The position numbers and the translations under genes were made by a program. The notes below the pieces were generated by a model. That model saw only the letters and a list, made by a program, of their open reading frames with translations, did no database searches and was not told the DNA's origin. Shown piece by piece: positions 45,834 to 54,665 of a DNA stretch of 64,000 nucleotides; within the stretch, counting starts at the first letter, position 1, and each line of letters opens with the position of its first letter. Source of the DNA: Clostridiales bacterium Firm_11. GTDB lineage: Bacteria; Bacillota; Clostridia; Christensenellales; Aristaeellaceae. The DNA is taken from assembly GCA_001604105.1 (NCBI GenBank), contig LVAQ01000014.1:79290-143289 (forward strand). The letters run 5' to 3'.

Positions 45834-48163
45834 TATTGACTCACCTTTACTTTCAGATGCTCGTTGTTGTAGGGGTTCTTACGTACCAGCAGATAGATAA
45901 GCACCGCGAGGGACGCGATCGCAATGCCGGTCAGGAGGGTAAAGCTGCCGCCCCAAAGGAGCAAACCAAGCTGATAGATGATCAATGCGACTACATATGC
46001 CAGAATGGTCTGGTAGGCGATGGCAAACAATGTCCATTTGGGGCTGTTCATCTCACGCTTGATTGCGCCGATGGCCGCAAAACAAGGCGCGCACAGCAGG
46101 TTGAAAACCAGGAAACTGAATGCGGCCAATGCGCCGAAGCCGCCGCTGCTTTCTTCAAAAGCTCTGGCAATGGGAGAAAGACCAGTTTCGATTTCCTCCT
46201 CGCTGCCTTCCTCAAGCAGAGCCATGGCGGCATCTTCGCCCTCATCATCCACAATACCATACAGCACGCCAAATACACCCACGACCTCTTCTTTAGCAAC
46301 CAGACCCATAACGGTTGCCACCGTGGATTGCCAATTGCCGAAACCCAACGGTTCGAAGATGGGCGCAACGACGCTGCCGGCCTTGCCGAGCATACTTTCG
46401 TCCATGTCTTCCACAGCGCCAAAAACCAACGGTTCTTCCTGGGTTGCGGTAATGGTGGTCTCCGTTTCAGCCTGCTCCGGCTGCGAAGGCGTCCAGCCAT
46501 ACCCGGACGTAAACCAGATCAGGATACTGGCCAGCAGGATCACCGTACCGGCACGCTTGATGAAGCTCCAGCCGCGCTCCCACATGCTCATAAGCACATT
46601 GCGAGCGGTGGGAACATGGTAAGGGGGAAGCTCCATCACAAAGGGAGCAGGATCACCTGCAAAAGCGCGCGTCTTTTTCAGGATGATGCCGCTGATGACA
46701 ATAGCACCCAGGCCGATGAAATACGCGACAGTAGCCACCCAACCCGCATTATGGAACAAAGCGCCCGCGATAAATGCGACAATGGGCATCTTTGCTCCGC
46801 ACGGTACGAAGGTTGTGGTCATGATGGTCATCTTGCGGTCACGGTCATTTTCGATGGTACGCGAGGCCATCACGCCGGGGATGCCGCAGCCTGAGGAGAT
46901 CAGCATGGGGATGAAGCTCTTGCCGGAAAGGCCGAACTTGCGGAAGATGCGATCCATAATGAACGCGACGCGCGCCATGTAGCCGATATCTTCCAAAATG
47001 GCGAGCATCAGGAACAGAACCAGCATTTGCGGCACAAAGCCGATGACAGCGCCCACGCCGCCGATGATGCCATTGCCGATTAAGCCTACCAGCCAATCTG
47101 CCGTACCAATTGAGCTTAGCCAATCCATCACCGGAGCCTGAATCCACGCAGCAACGAAGGTATCATTGGTAAAATCGGTCAGGATGGTACCTACCGTAGT
47201 GACCGATATGTAATAGACCAGAAACATTACGAGTGCAAAGATAGGAAGGGCAAGCCAGCGATTGGTGATCACGCGATCGATCTTATCGGACGTGGTGAGC
47301 GAACCTTTTTTTCGACCCTTCTTTACGCTGGTGCTAACCAGCCGGTTAATATAGGCGTACCGTTGGTTGGTAATGATGGACTCCGCATCATCGTCCATTT
47401 CTTTTTCGCAGGATACGATCACGTTTTCGATTTCGTCGCGGATGCCTTTGGGCAGGTTCAAGTTTTCGAGCACTTTTTCATCGCGCTCAAAAAGTTTGAT
47501 CGCATACCAGCGAGAAAGAGGCCCCTCCACGATGCCGCCTTCATGCAGGCTGCCATCAGCGTGATGGTGATGCACGGGCGTTTCTCCGTCTCGATGGGTA
47601 ATCAAATCCTCGATATGCGCAAGCGCATGCTCCACACTGCCCGCAAAAACGTGGGGAAGCTCGTGCTGGTCACTGCTTTTGGCTGCGTCAATGGCTTTCA
47701 CCGCCGCAGCCAGCGTACCTTCCGATTTAAGCGCGGAGGTTTCTGTAACCACACAGCCAAGGGATTCACCCAGCTTATGAAGATCGATCACATCGCCGTT
47801 CTTGCGGGTTACATCGATCATGTTCAAAGCAATAACCATGGGCACGCCCAGCTCGGCCAGTTGCGTGGTCAAATAGAGATTGCGCTCAATGTTGCTGGCG
47901 TCCACAATGTTCAAAATAGCGTCGGGACGTTCGTTGACAAGGTAGCTTCGCGCGACGACTTCTTCCAGCGTATAGGGAGACAGGCTATAGATACCGGGTA
48001 AGTCCTGAATGGTTACATCGGGATGACCCTTTAATTTACCTTCTTTTTTTTCGACGGTTACACCTGGCCAGTTACCAACATACTGGTTACTCCCCGTCAG
48101 CGTATTAAACATTGTCGTTTTGCCGGAGTTGGGGTTACCGGCTAAAGCTATCTTGATGCCCAT
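45833..48163 (-). CDS. feoB: Ferrous iron transport GTPase/permease FeoB
   Basis: A 776-residue Fe2+ transporter. The N-terminal G domain has G1 GNPNSGKTT (residues 9-17), G3 DLPG, and G4 NMID. About residues 280-770 form the Gate-containing membrane core (GCGIPGVMASRT, VPCGAKMPIVAFIAGALF). A distinctive insertion after the G domain carries HHHHADGSLHEGG. A second soluble loop with TETTITATQEE lies between membrane segments. Length is at the upper end of the family. Confidence 0.97.
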   Translation of the reverse strand: MGIKIALAGNPNSGKTTMFNTLTGSNQYVGNWPGVTVEKKEGKLKGHPDVTIQDLPGIYSLSPYTLEEVVARSYLVNERPDAILNIVDASNIERNLYLTTQLAELGVPMVIALNMIDVTRKNGDVIDLHKLGESLGCVVTETSALKSEGTLAAAVKAIDAAKSSDQHELPHVFAGSVEHALAHIEDLITHRDGETPVHHHHADGSLHEGGIVEGPLSRWYAIKLFERDEKVLENLNLPKGIRDEIENVIVSCEKEMDDDAESIITNQRYAYINRLVSTSVKKGRKKGSLTTSDKIDRVITNRWLALPIFALVMFLVYYISVTTVGTILTDFTNDTFVAAWIQAPVMDWLSSIGTADWLVGLIGNGIIGGVGAVIGFVPQMLVLFLMLAILEDIGYMARVAFIMDRIFRKFGLSGKSFIPMLISSGCGIPGVMASRTIENDRDRKMTIMTTTFVPCGAKMPIVAFIAGALFHNAGWVATVAYFIGLGAIVISGIILKKTRAFAGDPAPFVMELPPYHVPTARNVLMSMWERGWSFIKRAGTVILLASILIWFTSGYGWTPSQPEQAETETTITATQEEPLVFGAVEDMDESMLGKAGSVVAPIFEPLGFGNWQSTVATVMGLVAKEEVVGVFGVLYGIVDDEGEDAAMALLEEGSEEEIETGLSPIARAFEESSGGFGALAAFSFLVFNLLCAPCFAAIGAIKREMNSPKWTLFAIAYQTILAYVVALIIYQLGLLLWGGSFTLLTGIAIASLAVLIYLLVRKNPYNNEHLKVKVSQ

Positions 48164-48184
48164 GTGCGTTCCTCCTCAGCGTTG

Positions 48185-48204
48185 AGGTTAGCAACCGCTA
48201 ACCT
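48185..48204. promoter_or_regulatory. Dyad AGGTTAGC-N4-GCTAACCT upstream of feoB
   Basis: Perfect 8-base arms in the 72-base gap between feoA and feoB, 21 bases before the feoB ATG. The arms match DtxR-box half-sites (AGGTTAG/CTAACCT) but the centre is longer than in the classical box. It could also be an mRNA hairpin that tunes feoB translation. Confidence 0.5.
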
Positions 48205-48235
48205 GAGTACAAATGATGAGCGGCTCGCGCCGCAT

Positions 48236-48457
48236 TTATAAAACTTCTATCAGTGCCGCATCATCTTTGCGAACGGAAAGTTCATAACCTCGAACGGTCA
48301 ACTCAAGCGGATCGCCCAGTGGAGCAACTTTTCGTACATATACTTCGGTGCCTTTTGTCAAACCCATATCCATGATACGGCGTTTCAGGGCACCCTCGCC
48401 ATGCAGTTTCTCAATCACTGCGCTTTGCCCAATCTTCACATCTTTTAGCGTTTTCAT
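48236..48457 (-). CDS. feoA: FeoA family protein (second)
   Basis: A 73-residue SH3-like FeoA protein: LHGEGALKRRIMDMGLTKGTEVYVRKVAPLGDP is the family core. It supports FeoB function. It lies between another FeoA and FeoB on one transcript. Confidence 0.93.
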   Translation of the reverse strand: MKTLKDVKIGQSAVIEKLHGEGALKRRIMDMGLTKGTEVYVRKVAPLGDPLELTVRGYELSVRKDDAALIEVL

Positions 48458-48471
48458 AACCTTCTCCTCCT

Positions 48472-48684
48472 TTATACCATTACACGCATTGCCATGTTGC
48501 GATCAAGCGCCACGCGGCTGTCCTTGATGGAAAGGATGAGGTTTCCTCCCAGTTCGCACACCACACTTACTTCCTCGCCCACAACAAAGCCGAGCTCCGC
48601 TAGATGTTGGCGCACATCATCACGCCCGTTAATCCTCTTAATGATGTTCACCTCGCCTACGTTTGCCATTCCTAAAGGCATCAT
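48472..48684 (-). CDS. feoA: FeoA family protein (first)
   Basis: A 70-residue FeoA-like protein (INGRDDVRQHLAELGFVVGEEV, ending ALDRNMAMRVMV). The longer frame upstream to 48771 is unlikely to be used because AGAGGGGG sits right before the Met pair at 48684. It is 14 bases upstream of the second feoA. Two tandem FeoA genes are common in Clostridia. Confidence 0.88.
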   Translation of the reverse strand: MMPLGMANVGEVNIIKRINGRDDVRQHLAELGFVVGEEVSVVCELGGNLILSIKDSRVALDRNMAMRVMV

Positions 48685-48761
48685 CCATTTCCCCCTCTTC
48701 ATGTTTAGCGGGTGCCCTGGGCACCGTCCGGGATAAGTACATACTAACCCAGACCAAACGT

Positions 48762-48790
48762 AGTTTAACACCTTTAACCAGAGCTGTCAA
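48762..48790 (-). promoter_or_regulatory. Promoter of the feo operon
   Basis: On the minus strand TTGACA, 17 bases, TAAACT. The leader contains an 18-base dyad CGGTGCCCAGGGCACCCG at about 48710-48726 that may be an operator or hairpin. Confidence 0.65.
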
Positions 48791-48893
48791 GCGTACGTAT
48801 TGGATTTTTGGTAAACCTTGACCATCCGAACTACACACGTAGGGTAATCTGCTATTTGTCATCGACAATTTGTGAAAACACGGGGCATTAGGG

Positions 48894-48922
48894 TTGACAG
48901 CACACTGCGCTTGTGGTAAAAT
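48894..48922 (+). promoter_or_regulatory. Promoter of the tRNA Arg-His-Gln cluster
   Basis: TTGACA, 17 bases, TAAAAT, 53 bases before tRNA-Arg. Confidence 0.8.
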
Positions 48923-48974
48923 TCCTAATCGTCAGCGGTTATCCGCGAAAGCGCCAAAGGCGATGGCGGCACCT

Positions 48975-49051
<77 letters not shown>

Positions 49052-49058
49052 AATACAT

Positions 49059-49134
49059 GGTGGGTATAGTTCAGTGGTAGAGCGCCAGATTGTGGCTCTG
49101 GAAGTCGTGGGTTCGAACCCCACTACTCACCCCA
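49059..49134 (+). tRNA. tRNA-His (anticodon GTG)
   Basis: 76 bases including the extra G at position -1 that identifies tRNA-His, opposite C73. Acceptor GTGGGTA/TACTCAC, anticodon loop TTGTGGC. Confidence 0.97.
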
Positions 49135-49146
49135 TTTTCCTTGCCT

Positions 49147-49220
49147 TGGGGTATCGCCAAGCGGTAAGGCACGGGACTTTGACTCCCGCATCGTAGGTTC
49201 AAATCCTGCTACCCCAGCCA
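49147..49220 (+). tRNA. tRNA-Gln (anticodon TTG)
   Basis: 74 bases with encoded CCA. Acceptor TGGGGTA/TACCCCA, anticodon stem CGGGA/TCCCG around CTTTGAC. Its last 22 bases are overlapped, on the other strand, by the end of the recombinase gene, which marks the boundary of the prophage. Confidence 0.97.
49199..49220. other. Putative left attachment site in the 3' end of tRNA-Gln
   Basis: The recombinase reading frame ends inside the tRNA 3' end, so the host/prophage junction is here or within a few bases. The other end is outside the window, so the core cannot be defined. Confidence 0.5.
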
Positions 49221-50674
49221 GCATCACCTAAGACAGATGCCAGCGTACTTGAGACCCTGATATCTGTCTTACCATACACAGTGATGCGGTCGACCAGCAG
49301 GTGAACCGCACGCTCATCAGGCGTGGCTTTGATTGCAGAAAGCCACGCTTTTATTTGTTCTGCCGTAAAATCGTGGGGTGGAGGCGTTTCACGGAGCGCC
49401 TCCATTTCGTTTTTCAGCGCTTGCAGTTTTTGGCCAATATCGGTAACCACAGAGGCGGGAAGCTCCCCGGCGGTCAGGTTGTTCATGAGGGAATCATACT
49501 GGCGCTGCTTGGCAGCAATTTCTCGTTTGATGGTTGTGTTATGGTTGGCTAGCCTCTCGCGCAGCTTGCTTTGGAATGATACAAGGGCATCTGTGATGAG
49601 CTTCTGGCTATCCGGCGCGAGGAGCCTATGCAGATAGGACAGAGCCTGCGCGTCAACATCCTGCATGGGGGTTAGACGTGCGCCACACTTGGCGGAACAG
49701 TAATAATGAAAATACTGATGGCCGTTCTTACGCGGGGCGATGCCGTGCATTTTCGCGCCGCAGCTACCGCAATAGACCAGGCCGCTGCAGAGGTAATTGG
49801 CTTTGTTGCCGACCTGCTTTTTCCCGCTCATGATCTGCTGCACCTGATCAAACAGCGCGCGATCGATGATCTGAGGTACTGAGCCTTCGATGCGGATTGC
49901 ATCGGCACGTTCCCGCCGCTCCGCGCGGGTTTTAGGCATCTTTGCACTATAGACATACACGCCTGTATACTTTTCGTTGTGAAGCATTTCATAGATCTGC
50001 GAATAACGCACCGGGCGCCCGCGTTTGCCCACGATGCCATTTCGCTCCATCTCGGCTACGATATCCACATAGCCGATACGGTTGGCGCAGGCGTTGAAGA
50101 GCTTGCGCACGTAGGTAGCTTCCAGCTCATTGATAACATATTTACCCGCAACCACATCATACCCAAATGGAGGGACACCGCCGTTATGCAGCGCCTTAAG
50201 GGCGTTTTCACGGTGGCCTTTTTTGACCTCATCAGAGAGATTGTCGATATAGTACTCTGACAACGCCCACATGAGGGAGCGCATAATCTTTGCTTCGTTA
50301 CTGGTACCAAAATCCTGCGCGGTGGCGATGAGCTCTACGCCTTTGCCTTGCAGGCGCGTGGCGAGGTTAATATGCTCGGCCATGCTGCGAGCAATACGAT
50401 CATACTTATGCACGAGGATGATGGAGAACTGACCTTTATCACAATCCCGCTGGAGCTTCTGGTACTGGGTGCGGCTGGCGGTTTTACTGCCCTTGCCGCT
50501 GATGGCCTCATCTTTGTAAATACCAACGACTGTATAGCCCTTTGCCTCCGCGTAAGCATTACATGCGCGAAGCTGGGCTTCGATACTATCTTCGGTTTGC
50601 TTATCGCTGGAATAGCGGGCGTAGATGACCGCGTGCTGGACGGGTGCCGCTGGTACGGGATTGTTTGGGAGCAT
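49199..50674 (-). CDS. Large serine recombinase (prophage integrase)
   Basis: A 491-residue site-specific recombinase. The resolvase-type catalytic domain (1-150) has the nucleophile Ser22 in YARYSSDKQ and DRIARS. The recombinase domain follows (NGGVPPFGYD ... HNEKYTGVYVY), then the zinc-ribbon (CGSCGAKM ... YYCSAKCGARL) and a coiled coil near residues 370-430. Start at 50674 is preceded by GAGGTG. The last seven residues are read from the reverse complement of the tRNA-Gln 3' end. Confidence 0.95.
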   Translation of the reverse strand: MLPNNPVPAAPVQHAVIYARYSSDKQTEDSIEAQLRACNAYAEAKGYTVVGIYKDEAISGKGSKTASRTQYQKLQRDCDKGQFSIILVHKYDRIARSMAEHINLATRLQGKGVELIATAQDFGTSNEAKIMRSLMWALSEYYIDNLSDEVKKGHRENALKALHNGGVPPFGYDVVAGKYVINELEATYVRKLFNACANRIGYVDIVAEMERNGIVGKRGRPVRYSQIYEMLHNEKYTGVYVYSAKMPKTRAERRERADAIRIEGSVPQIIDRALFDQVQQIMSGKKQVGNKANYLCSGLVYCGSCGAKMHGIAPRKNGHQYFHYYCSAKCGARLTPMQDVDAQALSYLHRLLAPDSQKLITDALVSFQSKLRERLANHNTTIKREIAAKQRQYDSLMNNLTAGELPASVVTDIGQKLQALKNEMEALRETPPPHDFTAEQIKAWLSAIKATPDERAVHLLVDRITVYGKTDIRVSSTLASVLGDAGWGSRI

Positions 50675-50746
50675 TACTTGATCACCTCGGTGTATATCGT
50701 GTTGGCAGGAGTGCGTCAATCGGGGAAGGTATGGATAAAAGACCTT

Positions 50747-51400
50747 CTATAGTTTAACCGCGCCCCCATACTTAAGTTGTGCTTCGACAGCAACGCGGGT
50801 CTCAGTCGCGATTTGTTGCTTTTGTTCAGGTGTAAGCGACTGATACCAATCAAGATAATTGTAATTGGCGGGCACATAGTAACCTTGTCTTGTCACTGGA
50901 TCACGCGCCCATCGAGTACGGTCTTCATGAGCCGGCTCGGGTAGGTAGGCAACGGTTGTACAGCGGCAACCATCGTGAAAAGGTGGGACGTTATAGCCGA
51001 CCATTGCGTCTATTACGCGAACCAAAGCGCCATCGATAAGTGCGCATTGTGGGCAAGTGCGGGCATCAAGTGCGCCGAGAATTTGGCAGTATTCTATTCC
51101 TGACTTCATGTATGATTCCAAGCTGCTCATCAAATACATGGAGCTTAAGAGGTAACGAATTTTCAAATCAGCCGCCGCTTGTATGTCACCGCCGCCATCA
51201 TCAGCCTCTGGCGGAAACATGAGAGCACTGCCAAAGAGGAACTTGAAGCATGCTACAGCATCAATGATGGTCATAGGGGTATTGGCGTAAAACCTTGAAA
51301 GCAGATCGATGTCACTAAAACTATGAGAAAAAGCATCACCAGAACCCACATCGCTCAGTAAGAATCGATTCTTATAATCGAGCCCTAGTTTTGCGGCCAT
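50747..51400 (-). CDS. Phage head-morphogenesis (Mu F/SPP1 gp7-like) protein, probably partial
   Basis: A 217-residue protein whose C-terminal half has the minor head protein signature LDARTCPQCALIDG ... PPFHDGCRC. The N-terminal part (VGSGDAFSHSFSDIDLLSRFY) is not one I recognise. Its ATG has no ribosome site and the frame is open ten codons further upstream to a stop, so the 5' end may be missing. It lies apart from the head genes at 56-58 kb. Confidence 0.6.
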   Translation of the reverse strand: MAAKLGLDYKNRFLLSDVGSGDAFSHSFSDIDLLSRFYANTPMTIIDAVACFKFLFGSALMFPPEADDGGGDIQAAADLKIRYLLSSMYLMSSLESYMKSGIEYCQILGALDARTCPQCALIDGALVRVIDAMVGYNVPPFHDGCRCTTVAYLPEPAHEDRTRWARDPVTRQGYYVPANYNYLDWYQSLTPEQKQQIATETRVAVEAQLKYGGAVKL

Positions 51401-51513
51401 ATCAAAATTATGTGCCTGACATTCGGCAAGTCAGGATTGCGGCGACCTTGCGGTACAAGAGCAGGTTCGCCGCAACGTAGAAACCATTGGAAACCTAAAC
51501 AGTCATTGGTGAA

Positions 51514-51684
51514 TTACCCCACAGTCGCGTGTCTGCTGCGGTTGCGCTCGTCGATTCTCACTGAATACAACTTTTTGAGTTGCTCCAACAGCTCGAAATA
51601 TCGATCGATCACTTCCGCAGGATTATCCGACTGCTTGGTGGCCATCGAAACAGCCAGGTCATGAGCTACTTCCTTGCTACCCAT
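51514..51684 (-). CDS. Small prophage protein of unknown function
   Basis: A 56-residue protein (MGSKEVAHDLAVSMATKQSD, then VIDRYFELLEQLKKLY). AAAGGAGGTGG precedes ATG 51684. Similar small helical proteins occur in siphophages near lysogeny modules. No function is known. Confidence 0.6.
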   Translation of the reverse strand: MGSKEVAHDLAVSMATKQSDNPAEVIDRYFELLEQLKKLYSVRIDERNRSRHATVG

Positions 51685-51722
51685 AGTGTACCACCTCCTT
51701 TCCAAGAGCAGTCTAGCATAGG

Positions 51723-51875
51723 AAGAACCTGACAACAAGACGACTTACTCTGCTGGACAACGGGAATGAGAACCCGACAATTGTGCCCAGCATTAGCACC
51801 GCCAAGCGTATCGCCACAGTCCTAAGCTGCACCATTGAGGCGCTATTAAAAGATAGCGAGCAGCTACCTAAATAA
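51723..51875 (+). pseudogene. C-terminal fragment of an XRE-type repressor
   Basis: A 50-codon frame without a start codon. The end, NPTIVPSISTAKRIATVLSC followed by TIEALL, is the typical second half of a Cro/CI-like helix-turn-helix protein. The N-terminal half is missing behind an in-frame TAG, so this is probably the wreck of the phage repressor. Confidence 0.5.
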
Positions 51876-51892
51876 AGAAAGGCGGTGACAAA

Positions 51893-52078
51893 TTGAGCCG
51901 GGATGACCTTGAAGTTACAACAGCTTCGTATCTAGGAGAGGAACGGATAACGGTTTCTTTCGTTCTATCGCGCCGCGAGTGGTACTGCATAGCAACGCTT
52001 CGGCCAACAATCCCGTTTGGGCTAACTCGCTCACAACAAACAACCTTCGCCGCTTGCGGTCGAAAGCGCAGCGCACCT
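51893..52078 (+). pseudogene. Short frame after the repressor fragment, truncated
   Basis: TTG at 51893 has AAAGGCGGTGA upstream and gives MSRDDLEVTTASYLGEERIT and REWYCIATLRPTIPFG. From about 52079 on, the sequence is antisense to a helicase fragment, so the frame is cut there. Coding status uncertain. Confidence 0.3.
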
Positions 52079-52458
52079 CATGGCGAAAACCATAGAACAG
52101 CAGCGCATGCTGCCCATGAAGCCCCTCCAGCAATTCTGCCAGCGCCTCCAGCTTATCACCATGTACCGTGTAAGGGGTTCCGGTTTGGGTATCATACACA
52201 TTGCCCCCGCACAGCTGCAGCAGCTTCCCGGTAAGCGCCACAGCGCTGCCCGCTTCAATGGTCGCATCCGCCAGCTCCAGCAGATAATCCCGTTCCATAC
52301 GCGCATAGGCTGCCTTGGCCTGCGGAGAAAGCGTCACGGGGATATCATCCACGATCAGCGGGGGCATGGTCAGGTAATCCTCCGCGCGCATGCTCACGCA
52401 AATATCGCCAATTAGCGCTTTGACCGTATCTTCGGCATCGTTCTTCTCGGTCAACCCG
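52079..52458 (-). pseudogene. Fragment of a phage SNF2/DEAD-type helicase
   Basis: About 125 residues (DICVSMRAEDYLTMPPLIVD ... ALLFYGFRHE) match the middle-to-C-terminal part of phage SNF2-like helicases, from memory of the family. Both ends are cut: the upstream end is joined to the DUF2815 fragment at an ACAAA, and the downstream end stops after GFRHE. Confidence 0.65.
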
Positions 52459-52909
52459 CCTTTGTGCCGCCGTAGGGGAAGAAGTCCATACTCACACGCC
52501 CGTAGATGCCGCTGTAGATCTCGCTCTCGTTCAAGATCGGGTTTCGATTTGCATCCCACACTTCCGGCTTGTATGTGCTGCTTGCCGTCATCACCCAGTG
52601 GCCTTTGCACTCAGCCCCAAAAGGATTGCCGTCGCTGGGGCGTACACCGTCGCCGTCATACACGGGCAGCGCAACCTGTGGCGGCCGCCCGCCCCACTTC
52701 TCGCTTGCCCCCCGTTGGATAGCAGCCTCGATTGCCGCATTGATGCGCCCCATCGTAGCCGCGTCGCCCTTGGGTACCAGCACCGTCACCTTGTAGTTCT
52801 CCTTGTCCGTTGCGTTGCGCCTCTTCGCCGGGCGCAGGATGTTCACATAGCTCAGCCGCGCTTCTCCGGTTACCACATGGCACAGGTTTCCATCTGTCTG
52901 GTTGCTCAT
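52451..52909 (-). pseudogene. DUF2815 phage protein, N-terminal half
   Basis: The first ~148 residues of a DUF2815 protein, a phage early gene beside recombination and replication genes: LSYVNILRPAKRRNATDKENY, KWGGRPPQVALPVYDGDG, ESEIYSGIYGRVSMDFFPYG. The normal C-terminus is missing: after YGGTK the frame runs into the helicase fragment and stops. The missing C-terminus lies on the plus strand at 55837. Confidence 0.8.
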
Positions 52910-52949
52910 GTCTCGTTGCCTCACTTTCTGTCTTCACACAATTTCACAT

Positions 52950-53040
52950 GCGGGAACGGTTTAGCCGTTCCCCTGAAAGTCGCCCGGTGCGGCTCTCAGG
53001 GGAGCGCCCCTGCGCTCCGGTGGTTTATGCCAGGTCACCC
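52950..53040 (+). other. Structured non-coding stretch, possible group II intron 3' remnant
   Basis: Contains the stem GGGAACGG-TTTAG-CCGTTCCC, then CTGAAAGTCGCCCGGTGCGG and CTCTCAGGGGAGCG, which resemble a group II intron domain V followed by its 3' tail, and a second hairpin GGAGCG/CGCTCC. No reverse transcriptase is present. It separates DUF2815 from DUF2800. Confidence 0.25.
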
Positions 53041-53044
53041 TATC

Positions 53045-54397
53045 TCACGTTATGGCATAGGCTTCCGCCGTATGATTGGGGTCGAGGTTATCATAGGCAA
53101 AGAATGCGCGGGGAGTATCTTCCGCAAAATCATCTGCCGCGCTCTTGCGGGTCATGGCAGGGCGCGGGTCACTCTCCGGCGCCAAGGTGGGTTTGCCCGG
53201 TTTGCGGATGATCTGCGCCGCCAGCGTTTCCGTGAAGGCTTTCTTACCCATCAGGCTTTCCAGTGCCGTAAGCGTAATGGGCTCACGCACGTAGAGCAGC
53301 TCTTCCTTAACGCCGGAATCCTTCGCCAACTGAAAAGCCGCTTGCAGATCGCCGAAGGCGCGTACCGTTCGCCCTTCCACCAGCTTCCATCCGGGTATGG
53401 TACCGCCCGCCAGCAGGGTATCCTGCACGTGTTTGCGCAGGGCGCTTAACCATTTGTCCAGCCGCTCGCCAATAGCCAGCACATCCCCCAGCTCCGCGTC
53501 TGTCAGCGGGTCGCGGGGGTCACCCGGCAGGCGGTATTCATAGGCTTCCAGTGCTACAAAGCGCTCCGCCCGTTCACGGCAGCGTGTGGCGCGGGGGCAG
53601 AACTGGCACCAGTCGCCCTCCTGTAAGTCTCCCTCGCCCTGGTGTGCCTGTTGGGCAAGCGGGCGTATATGCTCGCCCCACGCCAGCAGTTCTTCGGTCG
53701 GGATCGCCCAACTGGTCAGGCTGTCACGCCGGGGCTGGCATATGGTCATGGATATCAGTGTGATGGGATAGATCGGCGCAAACAGGGCAAGTGCGCCCAG
53801 CGCGTAGAGCATCAACTGCGGGTTGCCTTCTGCTTCCACCGGCACGCCTTTGCCATGCTTATAATCATAGATGCGCAATTGCCATTGACCATCCAGCCCT
53901 TGGCCAATCAGGATGCAGTCGCACGTGCCAAAGCCCTCCGGCACCACATGCGCATAGTCTACCCGCTGCTCGATAAACACATTGGGCTTGCCCTGCAGCT
54001 GGGCGTGATCATCCCGGATCATATCCACATACACCCCTACGGCAGCTTCGGCAGAAGCGGCGGCGGATGCTTCCGCACGCTTGGCGGTAGTCTCATCCGT
54101 CCGGGGCGCAGTACCGCCGTTTTCCGCGAGTACCGCCGCCTTGCCGATCTCGCCAAGCAGCTTCGCACGCGCAGCGGAGTAAGCTGTTTTGGAACGCGCC
54201 TCTGTGAATGCCTGCCCAAGTTTGAGCGCAGCCAATTCATGCGCCAGGGTGCCCTCATGCGCGTAGGGGCTGCCCGTATCCGGCATATCTTCGCACAGGC
54301 GGGCGCTGGGCGGGCAGTGGAGCCAGCGGTGTGCGCTGCTCGCGCCCAGCAGTGCGTGGGCGCCTTGCTTAGGGGCACGGGGTTTTGCTTTTGGCAC
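53045..54397 (-). CDS. DUF2800 phage protein (Cas4/RecB-like nuclease type)
   Basis: A 450-residue phage early protein. HCPPSARLCE at the N-terminus and WCQFCPRATRC near residue 275 supply four cysteines of a likely Fe-S cluster, flanking a PD-(D/E)XK-type core (IYDYKHGKGVPVEAEGNPQL). Proposed to act as an exonuclease with DUF2815. GTG start at 54397 with GGAGGTGA. Apparently intact. Overlaps the preceding small gene by 29 bases. Confidence 0.85.
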   Translation of the reverse strand: MPKAKPRAPKQGAHALLGASSAHRWLHCPPSARLCEDMPDTGSPYAHEGTLAHELAALKLGQAFTEARSKTAYSAARAKLLGEIGKAAVLAENGGTAPRTDETTAKRAEASAAASAEAAVGVYVDMIRDDHAQLQGKPNVFIEQRVDYAHVVPEGFGTCDCILIGQGLDGQWQLRIYDYKHGKGVPVEAEGNPQLMLYALGALALFAPIYPITLISMTICQPRRDSLTSWAIPTEELLAWGEHIRPLAQQAHQGEGDLQEGDWCQFCPRATRCRERAERFVALEAYEYRLPGDPRDPLTDAELGDVLAIGERLDKWLSALRKHVQDTLLAGGTIPGWKLVEGRTVRAFGDLQAAFQLAKDSGVKEELLYVREPITLTALESLMGKKAFTETLAAQIIRKPGKPTLAPESDPRPAMTRKSAADDFAEDTPRAFFAYDNLDPNHTAEAYAIT

Positions 54398-54665
54398 TGG
54401 GGTTCACCTCCAATTTCAGGAACGCCGGGATATCCGTGCGCCGCCCGCAGTGCAGGCAGTGCCATACCGTGTTTTCAAAGTGGGCAAGGTTCACAATAGG
54501 CAGGAACCCTTCCCGCGAGGGTATGCAGGGTGCAGCCGTATCCGTGATGCAGCCCAGCGTAAGCGCCTTCATCGCATGGCCGCAATTGGGGCAACTCACA
54601 GCCAGATAGAAACGGCTCGGCGGGCTGATGGATGCCAGCTCCTCCTGAGTGTACCTATGCGTCAT
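54369..54665 (-). CDS. Small phage zinc-ribbon protein
   Basis: A 98-residue protein with two CxxC pairs, SCPNCGHAM and WHCLHCGRR, likely binding zinc. Function unknown. Start overlaps the preceding stop by four bases (ATGA). Confidence 0.7.
   Translation of the reverse strand: MTHRYTQEELASISPPSRFYLAVSCPNCGHAMKALTLGCITDTAAPCIPSREGFLPIVNLAHFENTVWHCLHCGRRTDIPAFLKLEVNPSAKSKTPCP

Noticed and set aside
45566..46894. A 442-codon plus-strand frame opposite feoB
   Set aside because: Antisense shadow of feoB. The composition is unlike a real protein and it runs across the terminator hairpin.
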